DNA of 64,000 nucleotides from Plasmodium coatneyi. Lineage: Eukaryota > Apicomplexa > Aconoidasida > Haemosporida > Plasmodiidae. Shown piece after piece: positions 8,929 through 20,797 of the stretch. Below the pieces are notes generated by a model. The model was not told the DNA's origin. It worked only from the letters and a program-made list of their open reading frames with translations, and searched no databases. Location: positions 806,001 to 870,000 of the forward strand of contig NC_033561.1 in the NCBI RefSeq assembly GCF_001680005.1, in the 5' to 3' direction. Each line of letters starts with the position of its first letter. Within the stretch, counting starts at the first letter, position 1. The position numbers and the translations under genes were made by a program.

Positions 8929-11900
8929 TTATATGTATGTGTATTTTTTATGTGTGCCCGTTTCAGGAGTTATCCTCCACGGGTGTTAACTACGGCACGT
9001 GCTTTTTTTTTTTTTTTTTTTTTCCTTACACTCGTGAGTGGCAGGTGTGGAAGTTATTTGCAAGTGGAGGACTTCTCAATGTTTTTCGTACGTGCGGTCA
9101 TTCTTTTTGCTTTTATTGTGCTTAGTGGAGGAAGCAGAATTGGGAAAGAAAATGGGTACTTCACTAGGAGTACCTCCGTTGGGGCGGTCTTCACGCGCAG
9201 TAACAACCCCTTTTTTTTTGCGTGTTAATCCGTGTGTTGGGTGATTTTTTTTTTTTTTTTTCAACCCCCAAGTGTATTGTGCGATTGGGTAACCCTTCCG
9301 CGTAGTGACCACGATGGATGGATGGATGGACGTCATCCTTCCCTTCCGCCGCTTTGCGGTAAGGTTGGTGGAAATAATTTTTGGCCAATACAACTCAGTT
9401 GTGGTGTGTGTGTGCAAATGGCGACGGCGTGTCAGGGGAGCGCCAGGTGAGCCGCACGGTTTCCCTATTTTCCACATTTGACCCGTCCGCCGCGCTCCAT
9501 TGGATCGAAGAAAAATGTTCGACTCATCATTCGTGTTGTTTTTACAAAGCCAATATAGGCAATGCTTGACATGGACTAGCCATACATTGGCAAATATGTT
9601 TGTGCCATATTTTTGCTTCACATACAAATGGCTATTTGCGTACGCATTGGGTTGAGTGACTTTTTTTTTTTTTTTTTTCGAGTAACAAAATGGGGGAAGG
9701 AGGTATAGCGGTACATGTATAGGCATATCTGCCGCCTTCCCGCATTTGCTATTCCATGTGATGAGAAAGGGAATTAAGAAAAACATGGGAATAAATGGTC
9801 ATGCTCGATGCGGGTGGAAGGGTCCTTTGCCAACTGGTAGACAAGGCTGTAACAAAGGTAGACGCCGTCCTAGGCGAATGTACCATTGTTCATTCCTTCT
9901 CTTTGCGCATTGGCGTAGACGGCACACTTAACCATATTTATCAGATTTACTGCTAAGTCGCAATTACAGACAGGGGCACAAAAAAAATTCTGCTCCGAAA
10001 GAGCAAACGAGATGAGACTGTTATGTTATCACAGAACCATTTTTTCATTGTTCCATTTTGGCACGTTAAAGTGGGTTTTTTTTTTTTTTTTTTTCTGTTT
10101 CTTCTTCCTCCTCATATACATTGCAAGCCCTTTTGCTGAGCCGTCTTTCCAATGAAACAAAATGGCCCAACAAAAATTCACCCCATCTCTTTGCGAATGA
10201 AGGAATTACCTTTTCTCTTCCTGGGGGTTAAGAAATTACGCCCCTGGAGTGACAAAAAAAAAAAAAAAATATACGTTCCCTTTTATGGTTATTTTATTTT
10301 AACTCCTTTTTGTGGGATAAACGGGTCTAGCACTTCTTCCTTTTCCTGTCCGTCCTGGAAGAAACCACGCAAGGATTTTTTATCTTCCCAAATGACGAAC
10401 GGTAAAAATGATAGTAAATGGCTACAAAATTTTTATATAGTTTTTTCCATATGCTGCATTAAGCACGCCGGGGCTGCTAAAAAAAGAAGCCAAAAAAAAA
10501 AAAAAAAGAAACGTCCACTGCGTTAATTATTAACCATTTAAGAACCCCTAATAGCGGAGTGACTTATTAAAGGAAAAGCAGAAAAATCTTTTCGCTTCTT
10601 CGCGCGCGCCATTTTGTAAGCTATGCGCATACGTATTTTGCATGTACGATTTATCTCCCTCTGAAGTGGAGCAGAAAGAGAATACCCGCTCATTAAAAAA
10701 AAAAAAAAAAACCACCCCCCTCTTGTTATTATTTCCAAAAAGAAAAAAAAAAAACAAATTGAAAAAAAGAGCAATTTGATTTTTTACCATTTTATGTTCC
10801 TCATTTTTTATTAATCCATTTATTGAAATTTTTTTTTCCATTTCTTTTGATGACCTATTTGTATCTTACGTGAGCTTTTTATAACTTGCGTTTGATTTAT
10901 GTCCTTTCCTTGCGCCTTCATATTTTTTTTTTTTTTTTTTTTTTTTGCGCAAAGGATAGCATACGAAAGGTAGCTTATACCTTGTCGTCTAGCGTTTCTT
11001 TCACGCACGTTTGCTAATTTTAGCTTCCCCTGTTGCAACCCTATGTAAATCTGCGCGCATGCAGTCTTTACGCAGGTCCCACCGCGTTTTGTTTGCCCGT
11101 CTGTCGTCGCAGGTCTATTCCTGTGCTGCATCATAACTTGTCTTTGCGGGTGAGTCTAACGTCATCGAAGGGAAGCCTCAGCACGTGTGATGCGCGACTG
11201 CAACATTTTGTTTCACTTTTGTGCCTCCATTTTTTATATTTTCGTATAATACTTGTGCGTGTCGCGTTACGCAGCTGTGGTGAGAACCCCCTTTTTTGCA
11301 CAGCCTTTTTCCACCCTACCAACGTGTGGGTGAACTTGGTGTAGGTCGGTCTCACCTTCGCCCGCGGCAAGTTGCATTTATTTCTTCTGCGTTGTTGTTC
11401 GTTGTGCCACTGCACCAGAACTTGCCTGCTATTGTTTGCTCCCATTGTTTGATTTTTTTTTTTTTTTTTTTTTTTCGCCCATTTGGTGAATAATTTACAT
11501 TTTTCTCAGCCCTAGCTGAGCGACCGCACTGACTGCCTGTAGACCATCCTCTGCGCGCATCCCTTTAATATTCGCGCCAGGAGCGTGGAAACGACACGAG
11601 AAAGGCAGGCACCATCCCATCGAGCTGCATTTCCCCCCATCAGGTAATTTTAAACGTGCATTTGTTTTCGCGTATTTTTTTTTTTGCCGTATTTTTCCCC
11701 TTCTTTTTTTTGCGCCACATCACTGGCGTAACGGCGTCACGTCGAAAGTGACAAGGGAGGATTCCTCCCCCCCTCGACGCGAATTACAAATGGGATGTTG
11801 TGCGAACATACAAATGTGCACAGTTGTATGCATGCGGAGGTATTGGAAAAAACTCGCAAGCATTCGCGCGGCAATATATACACACGCGTGCATGTGAAAC

Positions 11901-12485
11901 AGTGTAGTGTGAAAGGGGAGAGGTGATCTTTCCGTTGTAGCATATGATTGTACACCCCAGATTGAATTTTACGACTCCCCACACAGTATACGCGGGTTCC
12001 GTCGCTTCATTTTGACCACTCAGTTTAGCACAGTTGGAAAAATATATATCTGCATTTTGGAAAAAAAAAAAAAAAAAAAAATAGAAAGGAAGAAAGGAAG
12101 AGTTGTCTAATTGACACATTCGTATAAAATACGCCAACGGGAAGAATTTTTTTTTTTTTTCTCACCCGTTGTTGCGTTATTTCTTCCTATTTTTTGGATT
12201 GCCCACGTTGGAGGGGGAAAATTCTACTTGGACTGCCTCACCCGCGGCATCCAGTCGTTTATTTAACCCACCCCAGTGGAAGAAGTGAAGAATTCATTCA
12301 TCCATTTTAACCCCGAGTAACGAAATGTAATTCTGCAGAAGGAATAAAAAAAAAAAAAAAAAAAAAATGCGAAGCAACAAAGCAAGGAAAAGAAAACTGT
12401 GAAAATAAAGCGCGCGCGTACATGCAGTGAACGAGTTACATTTCTACTTCACCCCCCCCACCTTCTGTTTTCTTCTTCCTTTCCA

Positions 12486-12493
12486 TGCATGCA
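12486..12493. promoter_or_regulatory. palindromic TGCATGCA, possible ApiAP2 site
   Basis: The 8-base palindrome TGCATGCA lies about 450 bases upstream of the EPS15 start. This sequence is a known preferred site of a Plasmodium ApiAP2 factor (AP2-EXP type). The match is exact, but one 8-mer in 4 kb can occur by chance, so function is only a suggestion. Confidence 0.25.
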
Positions 12494-12941
12494 TTGGATT
12501 ACCCTGTGTAGACGTTTGACCAAACAACCGCAGGGATATAATAATTTGTCTAGTGTGAATTTTTGTCCCTCATATGTTACTACCCGTTTGTATGTTACCA
12601 ACTGTCTACCTCCGTTTCGTAATCCCGTGATTCATTGTGTGCGTTTTGCCCAATAGTAGTTTACCTTTTCCGCTTCTATACACCTGTGCATGGAAAAAGA
12701 AGAAAAAGCAAAACAGCCATGTCGAGACAGTACCCAGTCAATCTACACGTGTGTTTATGAGCAGGAGGGGAAAAAGCGGCAGAGCAGATGCATACGACCT
12801 ATTTCTTTGTGGTGTCGTATTGCAGTCCGTCATTAGGCTATGGATATAGTGGCCGCATGTCACGCTCCTTCCATGAGTATCTCTCCATTTGTTATTATCT
12901 TTTTTATATACATTTTTTTTTTTTTTTTTACCCTCTTGTAG

Positions 12942-15900
12942 ATGCCTCAGGGACCCCCAAACGTACACGCCGCGTTACACGTACGAAAGGGAAAAGAAAA
13001 ATAAAATAAAATAATAATAAAAAAGAAAGGAAAAAAGCACCCCAGGCGTTGCATTAGCACCCGTGTGGGACGTGCTAACCTGGACAGAACAGCTCCGGTG
13101 AAGGAATCTTGCCGCTAGAATTCCCATATAGCGAAAGCGAAGACACGTGTGTATGCACTCTTTCCATTTGCTTCCCCCTCACAGCAATACACATATTACC
13201 CGAACCAGATGATGAAAGGCTATGCAACCAGTAAGAGGGGCCCCATGAACAACACCCCATTTGGAGACATGAGGAAGATATCCTTAACTAACCCCCTGCA
13301 CATATCTGACAACGCTTGGTCGACGGATAGAATCACGCTATCCTCGGAGGAGTACCTCTACTACGTGAATCTGTTTAAGTAAGGGGGCACATAAAAGAGG
13401 AAGAACGAATAAAGGGAGATCTAAAATAAAAGGTGTTCCCAGGAAGATGATCAATATGGTTTCATGTACCCGCTACATGTTTGTACATCGGCCCATTTTT
13501 TTTTTTTTTTTTTTCTTTTCCCCTTTTCCGTTGCGCAGCTTGAACGACAAATTCGACAGCCACTTTATCGACAACAAGACGGCGTCCTCATTCCTGCAGA
13601 ATTCAGGCCTATCCATTTCTGTTCTTCACTCGGTAAGGGGGGCAACGGATGTTGGTGGTGCAAGTATAGCAGTTTTGAGAAAACTCTGCAATGGCCTCAC
13701 CATTTTAACCCCCTTTGTGAAGACCACCAATCTCTGCATATGTTCCTACATGATGTGTGTCCCCTTTGTATTACCGTCCTCTGCAGATATGGGAGTACAG
13801 TGACGTAGAGAACAAGGGATACCTGACTCTGGAGGACTTTTTCATTTGCTGCAGATTAGTTGCACATGCACAGAATGGAAACGCCCTCAATTCGGACATT
13901 ATAAACATACGTAAGGGGAGGATTTATGACTTAAATGAAAAAAAAAAATAATAATAAAATAATATGAACGTTCATGTGGATATAGCAAACTTTTTTTTGC
14001 ATTTTAGCTAGCCAGATAGCTTTTTTTTTTTTTTTTTTTTCTATTTTATATAATTTAATTTTTCTTTTTTTCACGCCGTGTAGAGCCCCCGTGTCTGCCC
14101 AGCTTCGACATCATACGACATAAGTCCTTTTCCGACATTTCCAACATGGAGGGGAATGTGGAGTGGAAGATAAGTGCCAGAGAAAGGGAAGACTATCGAA
14201 GGATCTTTAAGACATTGGATATGAACAACGAGGAAAAAGTCGAGGGGAGTGTCATCAGAGAGTACTACCTGAACACTTCCAATCTATCGATCTGTGAACT
14301 TATGCAGATATGGAGTGTGTCTGATATGGACAATGATGGTTTTTTAAATTTTGAGCAATTTTGCGTCATGAATAAAATGGTTGAAGTGAGGAAGGAGAAG
14401 GAGATTAACATCCCTCTGGCTATCCCTGCGGATCTGCTGAACTCGATAAAGGAGGACCAGCAGATGGTGTTGGATGGTGAGTTTAGCCACGTGTGAGAAG
14501 TGACGGCAGTGATAACTCATCTTCGAGACGTCATCCTCCCCGCAACTTAGATCACGTCGATCACGTTGATCACTTCCATTACTTCGATCATGTGTTCACC
14601 ATTTAACTTGTTCACCCCTGCAGACGACGTGACCTTCCGCAAGGTGGAGGACAAGGAAAAGCGAGACAGCCTCAAGCTCACCTTCGGGGACCTGCTCAAG
14701 ACGGAAAATGAAAAGAAGAAAGAAAAGGGCGCTTCGGGAAAGGGCGCCTCATCAAGAAGTGGTAGCCCCGAAAATAACGAAAAGCTAAACATGGAATTTG
14801 ATTTCTTCGAATTTAAGCAAGAGGAGAAATCTGACATGGATAGCTCTGAGAAGGAGAAGAGCAAGAGGAAAAAAAAGAAGGAGAAGGACATCTTCTCGGA
14901 GCGCAGTGAAAAGAAGGCCCTCTTCAAGAACGACTTCGAGAGCTATACCAGATTGGACAAGGAGGACGACGATGATGATGACGACGTGGATGAGGTGGAT
15001 GAAGAAGAGGAAGCAGAACGAAGGAATTCCGTGGAGAAGAAAAAGGGCGGCATGAAGGAGCCCCGAAGTTATGAAGAACTCAGCACAGAGGAAATGTCCA
15101 CCGAGGAGTCCAGCAAAAAGGGCAAGGAAAAAAGGAAGGAGAAGGAGGGAGATGAAGACGAAGAAGATGCGGAAGGAGGCGCCAAAAGGAGAATCAAAAT
15201 GAAGAAGAAGGAAAAGGCCAATCGAGATCGGTCTATAGACAGGTTGAGCAAAGCGAAGGAGAAGCAAAAGGATCGACAGAGAAAAGGTCACGAGAAGAAA
15301 CTACAGTTGGAGAAGTACACCCCCGAGGAGGCAACTTCCCGAGCAGGAGACGTGGGAGGCCCCGAAAAGGGGAGAAACATGCACAGAGGAAGCCGTGATA
15401 TGAACAGTGGGAACGGAAAAGTGAACGCCGAAGAGGAGAAAAAAAAGAAAACTTCGCAAAGCGAAAAGTACTTCACCAAACTTATCGACTTCAACTACTC
15501 CGACCTGAAAAACTACAACATCGAAAGTAAGGACGTATACAAAATAGAGGAGATCAATAGAAAGCTAGAAGAGGAAATTGAAAAAAAAAAAAAAAGTATT
15601 GAAAAAAAAAAAAAACAAGTAAACTGTCTAGCGTATGTATACGAAAATGAATTAAAAAAATATCAATGTCTAAAGGAGGAGAGAAGGAATTTAGAATTCA
15701 TAAACCTTTGTCTTTATAAAGATATAAAACATAAAAAGGAAAATATTCGAAGCATTAAAAATGAAATAAAGGAACTCATTGAAGATATAAACAAAATCAG
15801 TATTGAAAATGTTAACATAAATAAAGAGTACATAAAAAAGGAGAAGGAAATAAAAGTAACGGATAATAAGAGGAAAAATTTAAATGCACTCATAGATAAG

Positions 15901-16862
15901 GAAAAGAATGATTTGAAAAAGGATGAGAGAAATTTAATTATCTTAAAAAATATGATTGACTACTTGAGGAAGCAAAAAAGCCGAGCTCTGAAATTACAGG
16001 AAAATCTAAAAAACAGATATGACGTCACGAATTCAGACCACCAAATGCTGATTAAGAATATTCTACACCAACAGAATTACTTAAATAGAATTACTCAAAA
16101 ACGTCTGAATACACAGAAGGTGAAAAATCAGAACCTCCTCTACTTTAACTCTCTGTGTAATCAGTCTGCTTTGCTGGACATGCAGAATAATACCCACGCC
16201 TCCTTGCGCCACCCGCCCGACGCGAAGGCCCTCGCCGCCCACAGGCGTTACTTCACCGACAGGAAGGGCATCCCCAACGAGCAGGTACGACTAAGACAAG
16301 GGGAAGTACCGATCGAAAAGCGCGATTCGCACCATGCGTACCATGCGCGTTGTGTAGGTACTCCTCCAACCATAACATGCCTTCCCCATTCACTGTTACC
16401 CAATTCATCGCAGAGTGACGAGTTGAAGAGCTCCAAGCGGAACGTCGAGCTTTTCGAGCACATCAAAAACGGAGACAGCGTAGACATATTCTCGAGCATG
16501 GATGACGAGTCCGGGTCGCAATCGCAGGAATACGTCGAGGAAGAGGAGGAGGACGATGATGATGAAGACGGTGACTACGCTGAGGAGGAAGACGAGAAAC
16601 GGCAGGTAAGGCGCCGCAAAAATGGTCCAAATGCAAAGATCAAATGGTATAATTAGGAGTGACCGAGGTGGACACAGAGAATGGAAAGTCCACACGTTCC
16701 AAATGGAACCACAACGCATTAACAACTCAAGTGGACCGACCGTAGCGCATATTATATTCATGCTTCATTTTTTCCTTGCAGAAGGGGAAGAACAACATGG
16801 AGGACCTGGCCAACCTGGTGTCGAAGGATCACAGTTTAAACAGCGTCGACGACAGCTCCTGA
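12942..16862 (+). CDS. EPS15: EPS15-like endocytic adaptor with two EH domains (eight exons)
   Basis: Exons read from GT-AG signals with consistent phase: 12942-12962, 13185-13378, 13539-13632, 13787-13910, 14084-14476, 14624-16284, 16414-16605, 16782-16862, giving 919 residues. Exon 1 is a 21-base start exon (MPQGPPN) joined to QYTYYPNQMMKG; it is the least certain part. Two EH domains bind NPF-type peptides. EH1 crosses exons 2-4, with IWEYSDVENKGYLTLEDFF. EH2 is in exon 5, with LMQIWSVSDMDNDGFLNFEQ (EF-hand DMDNDGFLNFE). An acidic/basic low-complexity region and a long coiled coil (about residues 575-785) follow, then an acidic tail ending LNSVDDSS. In P. falciparum EPS15 belongs to the Kelch13 compartment at the cytostome, where haemoglobin is taken up; transfer of that role is by homology. 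Intron 6 is 129 bases long and free of stops. Confidence 0.9.
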
Positions 16863-16915
16863 AGTGGAGGGGCCACTTTGTGTGGGACGATTCTCTCCCC
16901 TCCATTAGTGTGGAG

Positions 16916-16955
<40 letters not shown>

Positions 16956-17622
16956 TAATTCGCCCATTTGTGTCTCATTCGGTTGAGCATTTTGGCAGTT
17001 GCGAGGTTACGCAGTTGCGAGGTTACGCAGTTGCGCATCTCTGCATCGGCACACCTGTACATTGCACATTTTTGTTTTCATGCTTTTTTAAGTGTAGCCT
17101 GGCGCCGTGCCCTTTGGGTGGGCCCACGGTTACCACCCGTTTGTTCTATGCAAGTGAGGATTTTTTTTTTTTTTTGTTCCCAAACGTTTTGCCGACACGT
17201 TTTTCTGATGCGTGGCGGCACACTTTTCCCACTTTTTATGTTAACAAGGCATTTTCGTTTTTCTTTTTTTTTTGTGATAAAATAACGTGTAAAGAATTTA
17301 ATTTTTTTAAAAATCACGTGAGGTTCACTCAAAGTGTGGAAGAGCCGACAGAGCGATGATACAGCATCTCGCCACGTTGCCTTTGTTGCGAAGTTTTTTT
17401 TTTTTTTTCCTCTTTGGGGTTTCTCGCCATGGGGAAAGGCACGACAACCTATTCTGTGGAGAATTCCCCCAATTTGTTGACCCCGTCAGTGTGCTGACTT
17501 AGGTGTGTGCCTTATGCCTTCGAATGTAAGTCATGCGGTAAGCAGCAAATGCTGATAATTCGGTCCACAATTGGGGCCCCGAAGGGTAAGCAGAGTTAAG
17601 ATGACACACGATACGTGACACA
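16863..17622. other. intergenic region between EPS15 and the helical-repeat gene
   Basis: 760 bases between two plus-strand genes. Contains a 29-base T tract (16920-16948), a 16-base tandem repeat (16995-17035) and shorter T tracts near 17161 and 17395. No gene seen. Confidence 0.55.
16995..17035 (+). repeat. 16-base tandem repeat, 2.6 copies
   Basis: Unit GCAGTTGCGAGGTTAC at 16995-17010 and 17011-17026, then nine bases of a third copy. Related GTTACGCAG/CAGTTGCCA words occur in the intron near 631-668. Confidence 0.9.
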
Positions 17623-20600
17623 ATGATGATCCGGTCAGCAAAACCAACGGCGCCACTTTTCCTGAGCACCGTGCGGCGCCACTTTGCGAACTGGAAAATT
17701 GAACACACCGTGCCGCTTTACGAGAGAAAGAGTCGTGCCAAATTGAAGAGGGAGAAGCAGCTGAAAAAAGCCAAAGTGCAAATTTTGCACTTGGGTCGGA
17801 GTGCACGTTTGGGGGGTTCTTCCACAGCCCGAGTGGGTAGTATATCCTATGCAGATCATGTGGAACTCCCCCATGAGGCCATCCAGAGGGAGGACACCCA
17901 CGTGGAGGATCTGCCAGAATTAAAGCTGGACCAATTGAGCGCGTCTTCACTGACGTTCACATATGCAAAGAGGCTGTTCTTTATGATCAGGAGGAAGGGG
18001 AACGAAGCGCTACTTAAAAATGTGAACAACGCGCATCTGGTGCACGTGTGCGTTTTTATGGTGAAGAAGAATTTGCGCTGCCGCCCCGTGGAAGAGGAGT
18101 TCCTGCGGAGGGTGGGCCAAGAAATAGACGTCTCGATAGGCGAAGAAGTGGACGACCCGATGAGGGACGCGGTTGTGGCAACTGGAGAGGCGTCTTCCGG
18201 AGCGGCTGCCAGCCCCCCTGGTGACCCCCTCCTGCGGGAAGACAACCTCTACCACGTGCTGGAGTTTATCCACCACATTGGCCTTAACAACCTGGCACCG
18301 CGTCAACGTGGGTACCACTCCTGGGGGTTCACAAAACTTAAGCGCATCTACAACGAGCTGCTCATCCACATTACAAACAAAGTTATACTGAGCAAGCAAC
18401 ACGTAATGGATGTGCTGAGCCTAAATGATAAGTACCTGCACTTCGATGAGTGCCTTTTTGACTACATCGATGGGACCATAGGGAGCACCTTCGACACGTA
18501 CGATGAGCATGAGGTAGCCTACCTGTGCAGACACTTGAATAAAATTTTATTTTTTTTTTCCTTACAAAAGCATGGGATAAAGTGTGACCTGAATGTGCAC
18601 CGCTTGGTGAAGCGCTACGTGTGCAAAAGTTTGGTCTTCTCTCCAGAACTGGGACAACATGGAGGAGTAGTTTCCCCCAATGCGGGTGACACAATACTTC
18701 GGTGCTTGGACTCTTCACCCCCCCTACATCTACACGCTTTTACGGAGCGAATCAGAAAGAGCTCCCTCGTGAAGACACTCAACAGAGAACTTAGCAAACG
18801 CGCACACGAATACAAATACTACAACCTAGTGGAGCTACTAGAGTTCTACACCCTCTTCGAAATAAAAAAAAAAGAAATGGTAAAGAGACTTATAAACGAG
18901 GTCGACAAGTATATAAATATCATGAAATATGCGTACCATGCAAAGGCATTGATTTTATTTAGCCTGAATAGGAAACACCTGGATGAAGAAAATGAGAAGA
19001 GCATAAGGCGCTTAATCAGGAGAACCTCTCAGATGCTTCACTTTTATTGGCCTGTCGAATTCATCCTAGAGACAATCATTGCTTGTTGTTCCTTTCTGGA
19101 CAGGGGTAACAAGACTACGCGCAATTTATTCTTATACCTAAAGGGGAACGTTAAGAAGTGTATCCACCCTGTGCTGCTTGTGAACCTCCTAAAATCGCTA
19201 GCTTCTACACAGATTCGTGAATGGACCGTTTGCAACCAAATCATGAGCTACGTAAAGGAGAAAAGGGACTTCATCGACGACGTTTATGTGGTGCAGATAC
19301 TAAAATATTTGTCTGTGCTAAACTATCCTAATGATGAGTTATTCGTTTCCCTTTTAACTGCAGACGGGGTGCTTTCTCGGTTTTCGCGTTTACCGAGTGA
19401 ATCCCTCGTTAGTCTACTTCACGTGGTTAGTCACTACAGGGGGGTGCACCCCTCTGGGGGGGAGAAGGACTTTCGCGTGGGGAACATTCTCGTCTGCTCC
19501 AGCGCGTCGGTTTTCTTCTCCGAGTATGTGATGTTCCTGCTGCTGAGGGGGGGGAGGAAACAGGGGATCAACAACAACGTGCTGGGGGAGGTCAATAAGA
19601 ACGGCTCCACCTCCCTTCCAGAATCTGCTTCTCCCGACGCGGACGCCTTCATACAGCTACTAAACGCGCTAACCAACTTAAAGGTCACCAACCCGGATAT
19701 GCTGCACTACGCTGTGAGTTACCTACAGGGGGGTCTGTCACGCATGGGGGAAACACACGTGGTGACTCTCTTCCAATTCTTCTCAGAACATTTAATTAAT
19801 TGTCCCTCCGTGGGGGAATCCCTCACAAGACAGACATATGCCTATCTGCACCAGGTTGCAAGGAACACAATAAGGGAACTACCAGAGGAGTATCTCATCC
19901 ACTGTGCATTCTCCGTTTTGGCATTTTACTTCGTCGATATCATTTTAAACAACAGCAGGAAGAATGTAGATCTGTTGGAAAAACTGATGACCATTTTTGG
20001 ACACAAAATAAGGGCAGGATTAAACATCCTAACGGAGGAGAATGAAGAAAAAAAGGCCTCCTATGAACTGCTGCACGTGATATCTGCCGTGCTGAAAAGG
20101 ATCTATGAAAAAATGGAGAGGAGGTTACCTGATGAGCTGTTCAACCTGTGCACACATGTGCAAAAACATTTAACTGCAATGGGGGGGCACACATTCAGAG
20201 GGGGAAATCAGAAAATGCCAACTGGAGAATATTTTATTTTTTTCTTTTCAGACCTTTTTAAGAGTAAGAAGATCCCCCACTTTGTTAACTACATTAGTTA
20301 CCCCTACAGGATTGATATTGTCATTCCAGGTCGGGGGGGGATAGATGCACTGGGGGAGGAGAGTCGGAAGCGTGCCCTCTTTCTGATCGACAGTTTTGAT
20401 CAGATGTATTTGAAGAACGTCCCCGTGGGGAGCTTCTTTGACGAGGTGGAAAGGGCGCAAGGGGGGGGACAACGGGACGACCCCACTAGCGAATACCGAA
20501 CAGCGAAGACCGTCTACCAAAATGAAGACGTTCGCACATGCTTGAAGCCGTATGAAGCCATTCGGGAGTGGTTCCTGAACAGCCATAACTACGCCGTGTC

Positions 20601-20640
20601 TTACGTGTCGGTGGCGGATTGGAAGAGCAAATATATGTAG
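17623..20640 (+). CDS. large helical-repeat protein, probable mitochondrial RNA-binding (HPR/RAP-like)
   Basis: 1005 residues in one exon. The N-terminus (MMIRSAKPTAPLFLSTVRRHF) is basic and free of acidic residues, like a mitochondrial presequence. Residues about 395-620 form serial paired helices such as LLKSLASTQIREWTVCNQI and YVVQILKYLSVLNYPNDELF, the pattern of the heptatricopeptide/octotricopeptide helices found in apicomplexan organellar RNA-binding proteins. Near the C-terminus, PYRIDIVIPGRGG (about 892-904) resembles the beta-strand that opens RAP domains, but the rest of a RAP domain is not clear, so it would be degenerate. An Asn-free, charged insertion at about 185-205 is low complexity. 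By position it would match PF3D7_1024900. Expected role: stability or assembly of the fragmented mitochondrial rRNAs. The gene is certain; the family is inferred. Confidence 0.85.
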   Translation: MMIRSAKPTAPLFLSTVRRHFANWKIEHTVPLYERKSRAKLKREKQLKKAKVQILHLGRSARLGGSSTARVGSISYADHVELPHEAIQREDTHVEDLPELKLDQLSASSLTFTYAKRLFFMIRRKGNEALLKNVNNAHLVHVCVFMVKKNLRCRPVEEEFLRRVGQEIDVSIGEEVDDPMRDAVVATGEASSGAAASPPGDPLLREDNLYHVLEFIHHIGLNNLAPRQRGYHSWGFTKLKRIYNELLIHITNKVILSKQHVMDVLSLNDKYLHFDECLFDYIDGTIGSTFDTYDEHEVAYLCRHLNKILFFFSLQKHGIKCDLNVHRLVKRYVCKSLVFSPELGQHGGVVSPNAGDTILRCLDSSPPLHLHAFTERIRKSSLVKTLNRELSKRAHEYKYYNLVELLEFYTLFEIKKKEMVKRLINEVDKYINIMKYAYHAKALILFSLNRKHLDEENEKSIRRLIRRTSQMLHFYWPVEFILETIIACCSFLDRGNKTTRNLFLYLKGNVKKCIHPVLLVNLLKSLASTQIREWTVCNQIMSYVKEKRDFIDDVYVVQILKYLSVLNYPNDELFVSLLTADGVLSRFSRLPSESLVSLLHVVSHYRGVHPSGGEKDFRVGNILVCSSASVFFSEYVMFLLLRGGRKQGINNNVLGEVNKNGSTSLPESASPDADAFIQLLNALTNLKVTNPDMLHYAVSYLQGGLSRMGETHVVTLFQFFSEHLINCPSVGESLTRQTYAYLHQVARNTIRELPEEYLIHCAFSVLAFYFVDIILNNSRKNVDLLEKLMTIFGHKIRAGLNILTEENEEKKASYELLHVISAVLKRIYEKMERRLPDELFNLCTHVQKHLTAMGGHTFRGGNQKMPTGEYFIFFFSDLFKSKKIPHFVNYISYPYRIDIVIPGRGGIDALGEESRKRALFLIDSFDQMYLKNVPVGSFFDEVERAQGGGQRDDPTSEYRTAKTVYQNEDVRTCLKPYEAIREWFLNSHNYAVSYVSVADWKSKYM

Positions 20641-20755
20641 GGCAGAGGGAGGGAGGAAATTTGCTCCGCAGTGCAGCCTACACACACACCCTTCCCGAAT
20701 TGGATGCATTCCTAACTGCCACTATTGCGGAATTAATTGGTGGACAGGAGAGGCC

Positions 20756-20797
<42 letters not shown>

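Larger units (their letters stand above)
8710..12941. other. 4.2-kb intergenic region between divergent GFPT and EPS15
   Basis: Upstream of GFPT (minus) and of EPS15 (plus), so it should contain both promoters and leaders. It holds many poly(T)/poly(A) tracts of 15-30 bases (9003, 9246, 9661, 10077, 10254, 10690, 10921, 11452, 12060, 12344 and 12914 onward), an (AT)9 run at 8911-8928 and a GATG repeat at 9313-9330. Open frames here (for example 9076-9786 minus and 10152-10526 plus) run through homopolymer tracts, show no protein features and look like chance. I see no tRNA or other structured RNA gene. Confidence 0.5.

Noticed and set aside
9313..9330. GATG tetranucleotide run as a regulatory element
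   Set aside because: Ordinary short microsatellite with no supporting context.
9076..9786. 236-codon minus-strand open frame in the GFPT-EPS15 gap
   Set aside because: Crosses three homopolymer tracts and a tetranucleotide repeat; no protein features.
14785..15291. 168-codon minus-strand frame opposite EPS15
   Set aside because: Mirror of the Lys/Glu/Asp-rich coding stretch; Leu/Phe-rich shadow.
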